Origin: Cytobacillus sp. IB215665
GTDB taxonomy: Bacteria; Bacillota; Bacilli; Bacillales; SM2101
DNA length: 64,000 bases
Assembly: GCF_033963835.1 (NCBI RefSeq)
Contig: NZ_JAXBME010000007.1
Coordinates: 124,001-188,000 of the forward strand
Reading direction: 5' to 3'
Below the pieces are notes generated by a model that saw only the letters and a program-made list of their open reading frames with translations, ran no database searches and was not told the DNA's origin. The position numbers and the translations under genes were made by a program. Numbering within the stretch: the first letter of the stretch is position 1; each line of letters opens with the position of its first letter. Shown here one piece after another: positions 27,365 through 35,399 of this stretch.

Positions 27365-27772
27365 ATGAGTGTAGAAAAAAAGCGGTATACCGGGGAATCC
27401 ATTGACGTTACATTTTCCAAAGAAAGATGTATTCATGCTGCGAAATGTGTTAGAGGACTACCCAAAGTTTTCAACCTAAAAAAAAGACCGTGGATTAATG
27501 CAGATGGCGAAACTGTAGATAAAATAGTTGAAGTAATCGAAAGGTGTCCAAGTGGTGCTTTAGAGTATATTAGGAAAGATGGAGGTAAACAAGAAACACC
27601 AGCTAATGAGACAACCATCGAAGCTCCTTCCATTGGTCCTATCTATATAAAAGGGAACCTCTCGATAAAACACAAAGAATCTACAATTAAATGTACACGT
27701 GCAACTCTTTGTGGATGTGGTTCTTCTAAAAATAGTCCATTCTGTGATAATAGCCATGTAAATGAAAATTAA
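27365..27772 (+). CDS. YjdI-type 4Fe-4S protein fused to CDGSH domain
   Basis: 135 residues from ATG 27365 (AGGAGTGA upstream). Residues about 1-70 match the YjdI single-cluster ferredoxin-like domain (YTGESIDVTFSKERCIHAAK, CVRGLPKVFNLKKRPW, CPSGALEYI). Residues about 90-135 are a zf-CDGSH iron-sulfur motif (CTRATLCGCGSSKNSPFCDN, then SH). E. coli YjdI has only the first part. Electron-transfer or Fe-S handling is likely. The yjdJ-like gene follows 60 bases later, as in other genomes. Confidence 0.85.
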   Translation: MSVEKKRYTGESIDVTFSKERCIHAAKCVRGLPKVFNLKKRPWINADGETVDKIVEVIERCPSGALEYIRKDGGKQETPANETTIEAPSIGPIYIKGNLSIKHKESTIKCTRATLCGCGSSKNSPFCDNSHVNEN

Positions 27773-27832
27773 AAACTTAAGTTGGACAGCATAATTAAAT
27801 GAGGTCAACTTAAAACCTATTGGAGGGGCATA

Positions 27833-28108
27833 ATGAAAAATATATTAAGAGGAGTCAATCGATTTTATATCGAAAATGCAGATCAACTAATTGCAGAGAT
27901 CACCTTTGTTAACTCAGGTACGGAGCGTTTAATAATTGACCATACTTTCGTATCAAACGAACTACGTGGTGAGGGAATTGGAGAAGCACTAGTAGATAAG
28001 GTAGTTAATCTAGCAAGAGAAGAAAACAAAAAAATTATCCCTTTATGTCCATTTGCTAAAAGCCAATTTGATAAGAAGCCAGATTATAGGGATGTTCTTG
28101 CACACTAA
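27833..28108 (+). CDS. yjdJ: YjdJ-type small GNAT acetyltransferase
   Basis: 91 residues, GNAT fold of the YjdJ (GCN5-related, ADP-ribosyl-like short) subgroup: acetyl-CoA loop RGEGIGEALVDKVVNLARE near 45-64 and the C-terminal IIPLCPFAKSQFDK. TTGGAGGGG precedes the ATG. Its constant pairing with yjdI-like genes implies a joint role, not yet defined. Confidence 0.85.
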   Translation: MKNILRGVNRFYIENADQLIAEITFVNSGTERLIIDHTFVSNELRGEGIGEALVDKVVNLAREENKKIIPLCPFAKSQFDKKPDYRDVLAH

Positions 28109-28231
28109 TGTTTAATCCTTACATTAAAAGAAATAAACATCGTAATTTATCAAAGGATGTGTAACTACTAACTAACAATATTTAAATATATTTTGTATGT
28201 AAAAATATGATTAGACTGAGAGTTGATGAGG

Positions 28232-29323
28232 ATGGAAGAAAAAAAGGTAACGTGGCTTGAATTATTTTATGACTTAGTTTTTGTAGCGGCTATATCAACT
28301 GCAACACACGTGCTTATCCATGTAGAAGAAGGTGTTATACACACAGAATATTTTGTTAAATTTATTATTATGATGATACCCATTTGGTGGGCATGGGTAG
28401 GTCAAACTTTATTCATTAACCGTTTCGGGAAAGATTTTGTTCATCAACGGTTGTATATGATTGTACAAATGTTCTTTGTTCTAATTATGACTTCTAGCTT
28501 ATCGGTTGATTTTGATACCTATTACGTGCCATTCATGGTTGGTTATATCGGTTTAAGAGGACTAACAGCTATCCAATATATAATAGTACAACAGTATGAA
28601 ACAATACATCATAAAAAGACTGCACAGTTTTTAGGTAAGTTTTTTTGGATTGGAATTATCGTATCTTTTTCTTCTATTTTTTTCGATTCATGGATTAGAT
28701 ATGTCATATTTTATTTAGGTATATTTGTGGATATATTAGTTCCTATCTTCGGGAGAAAATATTTAGTTAAAGCACCTATTAACATCGGACATCTATTAGA
28801 ACGCTTTGGGCTTTTGACAATTATCTTGTTCGGTGAATTGATTATTAGCACCATTGTCGTCCTACAGCCTGAAAAAGGGGATTTGGAGTCCATCTCTTAT
28901 GCTGTTATGTCATTTATAGTTATTATAGCGATGTGGTGGCAATATTTTGATAACTTAGATAAAAAAATAGACAAATCGATAAAGTCTGCAGGTCAATTGA
29001 TTGTATATGGACACCTTATTATATTCATTACATTAAGTATGATTGCTGCTTCTATCAATTTGATTTATTTGCATGATTTAAACTATTTGTTTATGATCGG
29101 ATTATTATTCTTTGCTGTCATTCTTTACTTTTTTGCAACAACATTGGTTTTTCATATGTATAGGTATGAACACCACCGCTTAAAAATTTATCATTTAGGA
29201 TTATTCCTAGGTTTAATTTCAATCTTTTTTATTATAGACATCATGTTTGTAGTACCAAGGCTCATTCTTATGACGCAAATAGCAATATTCTTTTTAGTGT
29301 ATGCTAAAGTAACAACAACCTAA
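28232..29323 (+). CDS. ltrA: Low temperature requirement protein A (LtrA)
   Basis: About 363 residues with roughly ten membrane spans. The LtrA signature WLELFYDLVFVAAIS is at the N terminus, with RFGLLTIILFGELII mid-protein. The function is unresolved; ltrA was named from a cold-sensitive Listeria mutant. Start codon uncertain among TTG 28223, ATG 28226 and ATG 28232; only GAGAG is upstream. It sits between yjdJ and an FMN reductase, possibly one transcript with the latter (26-base gap). Confidence 0.85.
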   Translation: MEEKKVTWLELFYDLVFVAAISTATHVLIHVEEGVIHTEYFVKFIIMMIPIWWAWVGQTLFINRFGKDFVHQRLYMIVQMFFVLIMTSSLSVDFDTYYVPFMVGYIGLRGLTAIQYIIVQQYETIHHKKTAQFLGKFFWIGIIVSFSSIFFDSWIRYVIFYLGIFVDILVPIFGRKYLVKAPINIGHLLERFGLLTIILFGELIISTIVVLQPEKGDLESISYAVMSFIVIIAMWWQYFDNLDKKIDKSIKSAGQLIVYGHLIIFITLSMIAASINLIYLHDLNYLFMIGLLFFAVILYFFATTLVFHMYRYEHHRLKIYHLGLFLGLISIFFIIDIMFVVPRLILMTQIAIFFLVYAKVTTT

Positions 29324-29349
29324 AAAGTATCTAAAGGAGGAAGAAACCA

Positions 29350-29910
29350 ATGGACACACAAAAAACAAAAATTCTAGGATTTGCAGGTAGTTTACGAAAA
29401 GAATCATACAATCGTGCCCTTCTCCAAGAAGCAATCAGGCTTTCACCTCAACAAATGGAAATCAATACATTCGACTTGTCTGATATCCCTATGTTTAACG
29501 AAGACCTTGAAAAGAATGAAGACCCTTCGATTGTCACTAAATTTAAAAAAACTATTCAAGAGTCCGACGCCCTCCTGATTGTAACTCCAGAATATAACGG
29601 AGCCGTTCCTGGTGTATTAAAAAATGCTCTGGATTGGGCTTCTAGAGGTGGAAAAGAAGCTCCTTTATTAAAAAAACCAATAGCAATTATGGGAGGAACT
29701 CCGGGACGAGCAGGTACTGCACAGGCTCAGGCTCAACTAAGACAAATCTTAACTTCAACACGTTCGTTAGTTATGGTGGAACCGCAAGTATTAATATCTG
29801 GAGTACACAGCTTATTTAATGAACAAGGTGAATTAGTAGATGAAAGAACTAGTCAATATATAGAAAGGCTCGTTCATTCTTTTGAAAATTGGATAAAAAA
29901 TTTTAAGTAA
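29350..29910 (+). CDS. NADPH-dependent FMN reductase / quinone or azo reductase
   Basis: A 186-residue flavodoxin-like NAD(P)H:FMN reductase. The FMN phosphate loop is FAGSLRKESYNRAL (residues about 12-25), with TPEYNGAVPGVLKNALDW near 77-94 (the PEYN motif) and GGTPGRAGT near 113. Members reduce FMN, quinones, chromate or azo dyes. AAAGGAGGAAG precedes the ATG. Confidence 0.9.
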   Translation: MDTQKTKILGFAGSLRKESYNRALLQEAIRLSPQQMEINTFDLSDIPMFNEDLEKNEDPSIVTKFKKTIQESDALLIVTPEYNGAVPGVLKNALDWASRGGKEAPLLKKPIAIMGGTPGRAGTAQAQAQLRQILTSTRSLVMVEPQVLISGVHSLFNEQGELVDERTSQYIERLVHSFENWIKNFK

Positions 29911-30032
29911 ACTTAAGGTCGTGAAAAAATCTCTACATGATTAAAGAGCACACGTACAAAAGTTTCTATCTAATTCGATAAAAGGTGTCTACAAATGATT
30001 AATAGTTTGTTTCACTCTCAGCTTTAAAGTAT

Positions 30033-30067
30033 TTTTAACCCCGTCCTAGTTTAAGTCGGGGTTAAAA
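30033..30067. terminator. Hairpin after the FMN reductase
   Basis: TTTTAACCCCG (30033-30043) pairs with CGGGGTTAAAA (30057-30067), an 11-bp stem. Confidence 0.6.
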
Positions 30068-30169
30068 TAGTTGATCCGCTTTTAGTAAACTTCTTCAGAT
30101 ATTATTGTTATTTGGAGGGGCTTCTTCTTATAATCTATTGCTTTTTCATCCATTTGGTACGATGAGAAA

Positions 30170-30340
30170 TTATTTTATATGTAAATCATCATTATACAAA
30201 AGTAAAGAAGCATTATAATATGTATTTGGACTAATGAATACTTCATTTTTTTGTGAGTTCTTATTAATTTTATACCCTGTAATAAGAAAATGTAAGCCGA
30301 CTAAAATTACTAGAACTTTTGAAATAATTAACCAAATCAC
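30170..30340 (-). CDS. 56-residue small membrane protein
   Basis: A short ORF with GTG start at 30340 and a strong ribosome site (AGGAGAGGT, 7-base spacing). The product starts IWLIISKVLVILVGLHFLIT (one membrane span, after the initiator Met) and continues with a polar tail rich in Asn, Lys and Tyr. No family is recognised. It lies alone in the 900-base gap between the FMN reductase and rsgA. Confidence 0.5.
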   Translation of the reverse strand: MIWLIISKVLVILVGLHFLITGYKINKNSQKNEVFISPNTYYNASLLLYNDDLHIK

Positions 30341-30620
30341 GTAGTTTACCTCTCCTGATACTGCAATAATTATTAGTTATCTTTTAGTCATTCCCTAGTT
30401 TCGTGAAACCTTCCTATAGTTATTACTTTTGACTAAATAAAATCCCGTATTGTTTATCATACATAGCAGTCATTATTGAAATGGAGAGTTATCATATAGC
30501 CAAAATGTTGCTTTGTAGAAATAAATTTTTAACTCTTAGGTATTTATGATTCAAAATTTTTATGTATACTCATGTGTATCATTTTCAACCATTTTCGTAT
30601 ACAACTCCGCTCTACAAACA

Positions 30621-30651
30621 AATCAGGTGGAATAAAAATTCCCACCTGATT
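30621..30651 (-). terminator. Terminator downstream of rsgA
   Basis: AATCAGGTGG (30621-30630) pairs with CCACCTGATT (30642-30651). On the minus strand TTTGTTT follows. Element copy 8 lies between it and rsgA. Confidence 0.65.
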
Positions 30652-30675
30652 CCTCAATATCCAGTATACGTAAGT

Positions 30676-30803
30676 GTTATGGGATTGATTATTACTTTTC
30701 GTAATATGGTAATAACACATATTTAGCATTCGTAACATCTTTTATAAGCAAACTTTGCTGTTCTAAAGTAGGTAAAATAGGAACAAAGTTTTCAACAAGA
30801 TTC
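30676..30803 (+). repeat. Dispersed intergenic element, copy 8
   Basis: A degenerate copy: GGGATTGATTATTACTTTTC ... TTCGTAACATCTTTTAT ... GGAACAAAGTTTTCAACAAG. It ends 5 bases before the rsgA stop. Confidence 0.5.
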
Positions 30804-30807
30804 AAAT

Positions 30808-31869
30808 TTACTTACGATGAAACCTTGTTCTATCGCCACTTATTTTTTTCCACTTTTTCCGCTCAGCTATTCTAGCCTTGTTATCTGCTTTTCTTTCTAG
30901 ATAAGCAAGCTCTTTTTTTATTTTTACAAAGCTGAGAAATCGACTTTGCTCTAGTACACCTTGATCAATCGCGGATAACACTGCACAACCAGGTTCAGAC
31001 TGATGCTTACAATTTGTAAACCTACAATGCTCTGATAGTGCTTCTATGTCTTGAAAGCTTTGTGCCACACTATCCTCTGAATCCCATAATTGCAACTCTC
31101 TCATACCTGGGGTATCTATAATAATACCTCCTGTTGTGAGCACGATTAGTTCTCGGTGTGTTGTCGTATGCCTCCCTCGATCATCGCCCTCACGCACTTG
31201 TTGAACAGCTTGAACATCTTTGCCGTATAGTTTATTAGATAGCGTAGATTTTCCAGCACCTGAGGAGCCTAGCAACGCAACTGTTTGACCGTCTGTTAAA
31301 TATTGTTGCAAGCTTTCAATCCCTGTATCCTCTTTAGCGCTAATGACATGGATCGGAACGCCAAATGCTATAGCTTCTACTCTTGCTAATTTTTCTTCAA
31401 TGTCCGTACATAAATCACTTTTAGATAAAACGATGACGGGATTAGCGCCACTTTCCCATGTGAGCAAAATATACCTTTCTAACCTTCTTAAGTTGAAATC
31501 TTGATTCAACGCAGCTACTAAAAAGATTGAGTTTACATTTGTTGCAACTATTTGCTCTTCAGTAACTTCTCCTGCACTTTTTCTTGAAAACTTACTTTGC
31601 CTTGGCAACACCGCATGAATTAAAGCTCTATCTTCATTTTGTTGTGTTGTAATTACGACCCAGTCTCCAACAGCAGGAAAATCTTCTCTAGCAAGAGTAT
31701 TGTAACGAAATTTTCCCGAAACCTCTCCTAATAGTTCTCCTTGCTCTGTGAATATTCGGTACATCCGCTTATGTTCTAATGCGACTCTTCCTACTGAGTA
31801 TTCTGAGTTTTTGTATGGTAAAAATGCTTCTTCAAATTGTTTATTCCATCCTAAAGTTAATAAATTCAA
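30808..31869 (-). CDS. rsgA: Ribosome small-subunit-dependent GTPase RsgA
   Basis: 353 residues. An N-terminal OB fold (about 25-115) is followed by a circularly permuted GTPase: G4 LSKSD at 148-152, G1 GSSGAGKST at 201-209, G3 DTPG at 252-255, then a C-terminal zinc motif (CRFTNCKHQSEPGC). RsgA acts late in 30S maturation. This is the longer form of the family and does not lie beside prpC-stk, where the B. subtilis copy (YloQ) sits, so it could be a second paralogue. TTG start with CGGAGGA upstream. Confidence 0.9.
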   Translation of the reverse strand: MNLLTLGWNKQFEEAFLPYKNSEYSVGRVALEHKRMYRIFTEQGELLGEVSGKFRYNTLAREDFPAVGDWVVITTQQNEDRALIHAVLPRQSKFSRKSAGEVTEEQIVATNVNSIFLVAALNQDFNLRRLERYILLTWESGANPVIVLSKSDLCTDIEEKLARVEAIAFGVPIHVISAKEDTGIESLQQYLTDGQTVALLGSSGAGKSTLSNKLYGKDVQAVQQVREGDDRGRHTTTHRELIVLTTGGIIIDTPGMRELQLWDSEDSVAQSFQDIEALSEHCRFTNCKHQSEPGCAVLSAIDQGVLEQSRFLSFVKIKKELAYLERKADNKARIAERKKWKKISGDRTRFHRK

Positions 31870-31966
31870 CGTTATTCCTCCGATATGTTTGAATGTTTTT
31901 TAAATTATTGTTAAAAAATTTTGTTGTCTTCTTTTTTCCAAAATCACAAAAAGACCATAGGCATAC

Positions 31967-32052
31967 TACAGCCCATGGCTAAACATTCATATCATATCGT
32001 TTCTCACATTGAAAGCATATTGAAACTTATATAGCTATGTTTATGGGCTGTA
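31967..32052. repeat. Spaced inverted repeat upstream of yqjF
   Basis: TACAGCCCAT (31967-31976) plus AAACAT (31981-31986), interrupted by GGCT, against ATGTTTATGGGCTGTA (32037-32052). The arms enclose about 50 bases. Possible RNA structure or decayed element; the gap 31870-32246 holds nothing else. Confidence 0.4.
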
Positions 32053-32246
32053 TTATGAAATATCCAGTTACGCTTTTAATTACAATTAATTTACTCATAA
32101 TACAACCCTCCCCGTTCAAATAATGTATGTATAATATATCATTGCAAAATATAAATGTAAAGGTTTATTGTATAAATTTTCTTGTTATAGATTATTCTAT
32201 ACATAAATTAAGGAAACTCCTAATAGCTAAGGAGCTGTGAGTTAAA

Positions 32247-32987
32247 ATGTCGGAGAATAACCGTTTCCATCCCATTCAACAATCAAGTCGTCAGCCATTA
32301 TTTAAACAAACATGGGATGATCTCATATTTGCTCATTGGCCTGTATGTACACGTTCTTTAGAAAAGATCATTCCGTATCCATTAAAACTAGATTGTTACG
32401 AACACCAAGCATGGATAAGTATCGTATTTCTTTCGATGAGCGGCATGTATGTTAATGGCATCCCATTTTTATCGTTGTTCAAACCTTTTCAACAAATCAA
32501 TGTAAGGACGTATGTTACATATCAAGGAATCCGAGGCGTCTTTTTTCTAAAGATTCATGCATCCAATTTCATCGCAAGCCGTCTTGCTGCTTTTTTTTAC
32601 CATTTACCATATACTTATTCTATAATTACAACTGACAACGACCAAAATCGATACAGCTATATGTGCTCTCAAAAACAGCGTCAATTCTCACCACTACTTC
32701 ATGCACATTTTACGATTGATGATGAAAGATTTACTCCGCACAATGCAGATTTAGTTAGCTTTTTAGTGAATCGTTATTGTTTGTTTACCGTCAACAAACA
32801 TAACAACGTCTACCGTGGAGATCTTATACACGAACCTTGGCTGCTCCGAAAAGGCACTTGTACTTCCTTTGACAGTTCTTCTTTTTTTGATCAAAATCTT
32901 TCTATAATAACAGAACAACCCATCGTCCATTATTCATCTAAGAAAGATGCTTTATTATGGGGGTTAGTTAATAGCAATAACATATAA
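32247..32987 (+). CDS. yqjF: YqjF family protein (DUF2071)
   Basis: 246 residues, DUF2071/YqjF: FKQTWDDLIFAHWPV near 25-40, AWISIVFLSMSGMYVNGIPF near 68-87, NVRTYVTYQGIRGVFFLKIH near 97-116, and the C-terminal GLVNSNNI. The enzymatic role is unknown; in Bacillus species yqjF is induced by aromatic or electrophilic chemicals. AAGGAG lies 12 bases before the ATG. Confidence 0.82.
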   Translation: MSENNRFHPIQQSSRQPLFKQTWDDLIFAHWPVCTRSLEKIIPYPLKLDCYEHQAWISIVFLSMSGMYVNGIPFLSLFKPFQQINVRTYVTYQGIRGVFFLKIHASNFIASRLAAFFYHLPYTYSIITTDNDQNRYSYMCSQKQRQFSPLLHAHFTIDDERFTPHNADLVSFLVNRYCLFTVNKHNNVYRGDLIHEPWLLRKGTCTSFDSSSFFDQNLSIITEQPIVHYSSKKDALLWGLVNSNNI

Positions 32988-33015
32988 CAGCTATGATGGG
33001 GCAAATACCACTTTA

Positions 33016-33645
33016 TTAAAATTTAACTCTCCTATTAATTGCTTTTAGTTTTGATAATATTTTATCTCGCATTTCTAATGAGGAAAAGTAGACCGGGTCA
33101 ATAATTTCTAATAATAACTCTTGCTTTTCTCGTGGATTCTTAACGTTATTTTTTATTATGTGCCTACATTCATATAAAAAGTCTAAATAATGACTATAGG
33201 TTTCATCGTATTGGTTCGTTAGTTCATCTCGAATTTTTTTTGCTAAATGAGGGCTAGCTCCATCAGTTGAAACAGAAATAGATAGTTTTCCTCTCCGTAA
33301 TATACTAGGAACGGTAAAATTTCCCAAATGAGGCTGGTCTACAACATTTAAAAGTGTGTGACAATTTGTTGCATCAGCGACGGCTTTATTAACGGTTTCG
33401 TTGTCGGTTGCTGCAATAACTACAAACGCATTGTCTACATCACTAGGATCAAACGTTTTTTCTTTCCAAACCACCTGATGATTTGCTACATAGGTTTTCA
33501 TTGTTTCGTTTATATTTGGGCTTATAACGACTACATTAGCACCTGCGCCGATTAAGTGCTTAACTTTTCGAGATGCAACCTTACCACCACCAACAACTAC
33601 CGCATTTCTGTTTTCCAGCTGAACTATTATTGGAAAGCTACTCAT
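33016..33645 (-). CDS. sirC: Precorrin-2 dehydrogenase SirC
   Basis: 209 residues. It oxidises precorrin-2 to sirohydrochlorin with NAD+ in siroheme synthesis. The Rossmann loop VVVGGGKVASRKVKHLIGAGA is at about 16-36 and VVDQPHLGNFTVPSILRRGKLSI at about 95-120, as in B. subtilis YlnF. AAGGAGAAATAAG precedes the ATG. It follows sirB by 21 bases and is last in the sulfur cluster. Confidence 0.9.
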   Translation of the reverse strand: MSSFPIIVQLENRNAVVVGGGKVASRKVKHLIGAGANVVVISPNINETMKTYVANHQVVWKEKTFDPSDVDNAFVVIAATDNETVNKAVADATNCHTLLNVVDQPHLGNFTVPSILRRGKLSISVSTDGASPHLAKKIRDELTNQYDETYSHYLDFLYECRHIIKNNVKNPREKQELLLEIIDPVYFSSLEMRDKILSKLKAINRRVKF

Positions 33646-33666
33646 CTTATTTCTCCTTATAACGTG

Positions 33667-34395
33667 TTATAACAATGCTTCTGTACGCTCTTTAATGATA
33701 TCTCCTAAATATTTATGATAACCTAGATAATTGCATAAAATATATTCTTTTTCATTGGATGCTATGCTCTTAATTGTGTGCTCCATTGATTTCATTAGTA
33801 TACCAGTAAACAATAAATATGGAAGTACAAGGACTTTGTTAAATTGGGAACATATTGTTTGCTGTAACATATCCTCAAAAGAAGGCTCTGCTGCTGCTAA
33901 AAAACAAGTATCAACTGATCCTGCTCCTGATTGCTCAAGTAAGAGCTTCGCAATCGTCCGTAAATCTCGAGGCGCATCAGGATCACTACTACCCCTACCA
34001 ACGAGCAATATTAACGTATCTCCATCAATTACTGTTGTTTTCTCATGTAATCTCTCGAGCATAATATCAATGATTTTGTCATGAACACCTATAGGTTGAC
34101 CATATTTAATAACTATGTCAGGAAAATGAGTGCTAGCTTTAGCTAATTCGTTTGGTATATCTTTTTTTGCATGGTGGGCAGTAAGTAACAAAATCGGAAC
34201 AACAATAATTTCAGTAGCACCTCGCTCAACACAATTGTTAATTCCTTCAGCAATTGTTGGTGATGCCAGCTCTAAAAAACAATGTTCTTGAATGGGGATT
34301 GAAATTAGTTGCTTCATCTCGTTTATAAAAGAAACAGCTTGAAGTTTAGCTTCCTCAACCCTACTACCATGCCCTATATAGAGAATAGCTTTCAC
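33667..34395 (-). CDS. sirB: Sirohydrochlorin ferrochelatase SirB
   Basis: About 242 residues, CbiX/SirB type, inserting Fe2+ into sirohydrochlorin to give siroheme. The active-site motif ILYIGHGSRVEEA lies at the N terminus and a second-half LVGRGSSDPDA near 127-137; two homologous halves are visible. GTG 34395 is favoured (GGAGGGG, 6-base spacing) over ATG 34401, which abuts it. The expected partner SUMT (uroporphyrinogen-III methyltransferase, ylnD in B. subtilis) is absent from the cluster. Confidence 0.88.
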   Translation of the reverse strand: MKAILYIGHGSRVEEAKLQAVSFINEMKQLISIPIQEHCFLELASPTIAEGINNCVERGATEIIVVPILLLTAHHAKKDIPNELAKASTHFPDIVIKYGQPIGVHDKIIDIMLERLHEKTTVIDGDTLILLVGRGSSDPDAPRDLRTIAKLLLEQSGAGSVDTCFLAAAEPSFEDMLQQTICSQFNKVLVLPYLLFTGILMKSMEHTIKSIASNEKEYILCNYLGYHKYLGDIIKERTEALL

Positions 34396-34409
34396 TTTCA
34401 TCCCCTCCT

Positions 34410-34541
34410 CGTATTATTGTAAGTGAATAATAAAAATACGAATATGTAAACATGTATCTAATCCGTTGATCGCATCTTTTCTGAAATATAGTAATGGGTT
34501 AGTATCTTCAATACAATGCAACAAAGATAATGAAAAGATCC
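34410..34541 (+). repeat. Dispersed intergenic element, copy 9
   Basis: Degenerate 5' half; inner GATCGCATCTTTTCTG and end GCAACAAAGATAATGAAAAG, ATCCT. First of three in a row. Confidence 0.55.
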
Positions 34542-34563
34542 TAACAATATTATATGTTATACT

Positions 34564-34685
34564 AAGACTATTTTCACATTGCTTGTTGATTTTCGTAATA
34601 AGAAATAAACCAAGCGTTTTTGGCATCTTTTTCATTTAAAATGAGGTTTGTGTTTAGCAACCGTATAACAACAAAGTTAACTGAA
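34564..34685 (+). repeat. Dispersed intergenic element, copy 10
   Basis: AGACTATTTTCACATTGCTT ... TTTTTGGCATCTTTTTC ... AACAACAAAGTTAACTGA. The 3' end is cut at the start of copy 11. Confidence 0.65.
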
Positions 34686-34846
34686 GGCTGTTTTCGCAAT
34701 GATTGTTACTTTTCGTTCTAAGTATTACGCACGTATACATAGCCTTCGGCGCATCTTTTCTACAATTACATTTATTGAGTTCTCATAAAACTCATCATAC
34801 TATCCATTATTAGTATAAATAACAACATATTTTACTAAGAGAGCCT
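34686..34846 (+). repeat. Dispersed intergenic element, copy 11
   Basis: GGCTGTTTTCGCAATGATTG ... TTCGGCGCATCTTTTCTA ... AACAACATATTTTACTAAGA, GAGCCT. Its last bases overlap the stop codon of the DUF3906 gene. Confidence 0.8.
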
Positions 34847-35051
34847 ATGCCAAAACAAAACCACTTCCATTACGGATAATCTTCTTTTCATAAAGTGTGA
34901 TATCATCTATATCAGGCATACTTAAAAAATGTTTTTCTAACTCTATTTCTACATAATGAAACGCTTCATCATCGCTTTTTGATGCAATGACTACGTCTAC
35001 AACCTCTTCATTTATTTTCACTTCAAATTTGTACAAATTCACTTTAATCAC
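34845..35051 (-). CDS. DUF3906 family small protein
   Basis: 68 residues beginning MIKVNLYKFEVKINEEVVDV. It resembles the DUF3906 family of Bacillus, a small alpha/beta protein of unknown function, here between sulfite reductase and sirB. The stop codon coincides with the end of repeat copy 11. Confidence 0.65.
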   Translation of the reverse strand: MIKVNLYKFEVKINEEVVDVVIASKSDDEAFHYVEIELEKHFLSMPDIDDITLYEKKIIRNGSGFVLA

Positions 35052-35171
35052 CTACTAAGTTAAATACGTAGTGGAAAAGTCAGGGTGACTATCCATCTTG
35101 ATTTTGACCGATAATGAGATGAGCCTGCTATTCACTTGCTCTCTCTATAGGAATAAGCATGTAAATAATGA

Positions 35172-35202
35172 CTCACATGAAGGTGTAGTACCTTCATGTG
35201 AG
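35172..35202. terminator. Perfect 13-bp hairpin upstream of DUF3906
   Basis: CTCACATGAAGGT - GTAGT - ACCTTCATGTGAG. It lies between sulfite reductase and DUF3906 on their shared strand, so it could terminate the upstream sulfite reductase transcript. Confidence 0.65.
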
Positions 35203-35232
35203 AATTTGTTCATTATCCTTTGTGTTTATGTT

Positions 35233-35395
35233 AGATGTATTTCATTAACCCTAGCTTTTTCATATTAAGAGCTAAATACTTTTAAACCAAGTATTCGTGG
35301 CACCTTTTCTCATATAATATAAGGTCAATTGCAAATATTATTAATTACTGTTCTAAAAAAAGCTCAATAGCAAAACAAGGTTAGCGAAAATCCTT
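35233..35395 (+). repeat. Dispersed intergenic element, copy 12
   Basis: GATGTATTTCATTAACC ... TTCGTGGCACCTTTTCTCAT ... GTTAGCGAAAATCCTT. Ends 5 bases before the sulfite reductase stop. Confidence 0.65.
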
Positions 35396-35399
35396 TGTG

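Noticed and set aside
30544-30738. Minus-strand 64-residue ORF
   Set aside because: It crosses the rsgA terminator hairpin and repeat copy 8, and has no ribosome site.
34414-34635. Minus-strand 73-residue ORF between sirB and DUF3906
   Set aside because: It is made entirely of repeat-element sequence (copies 9 and 10) and has no ribosome site.
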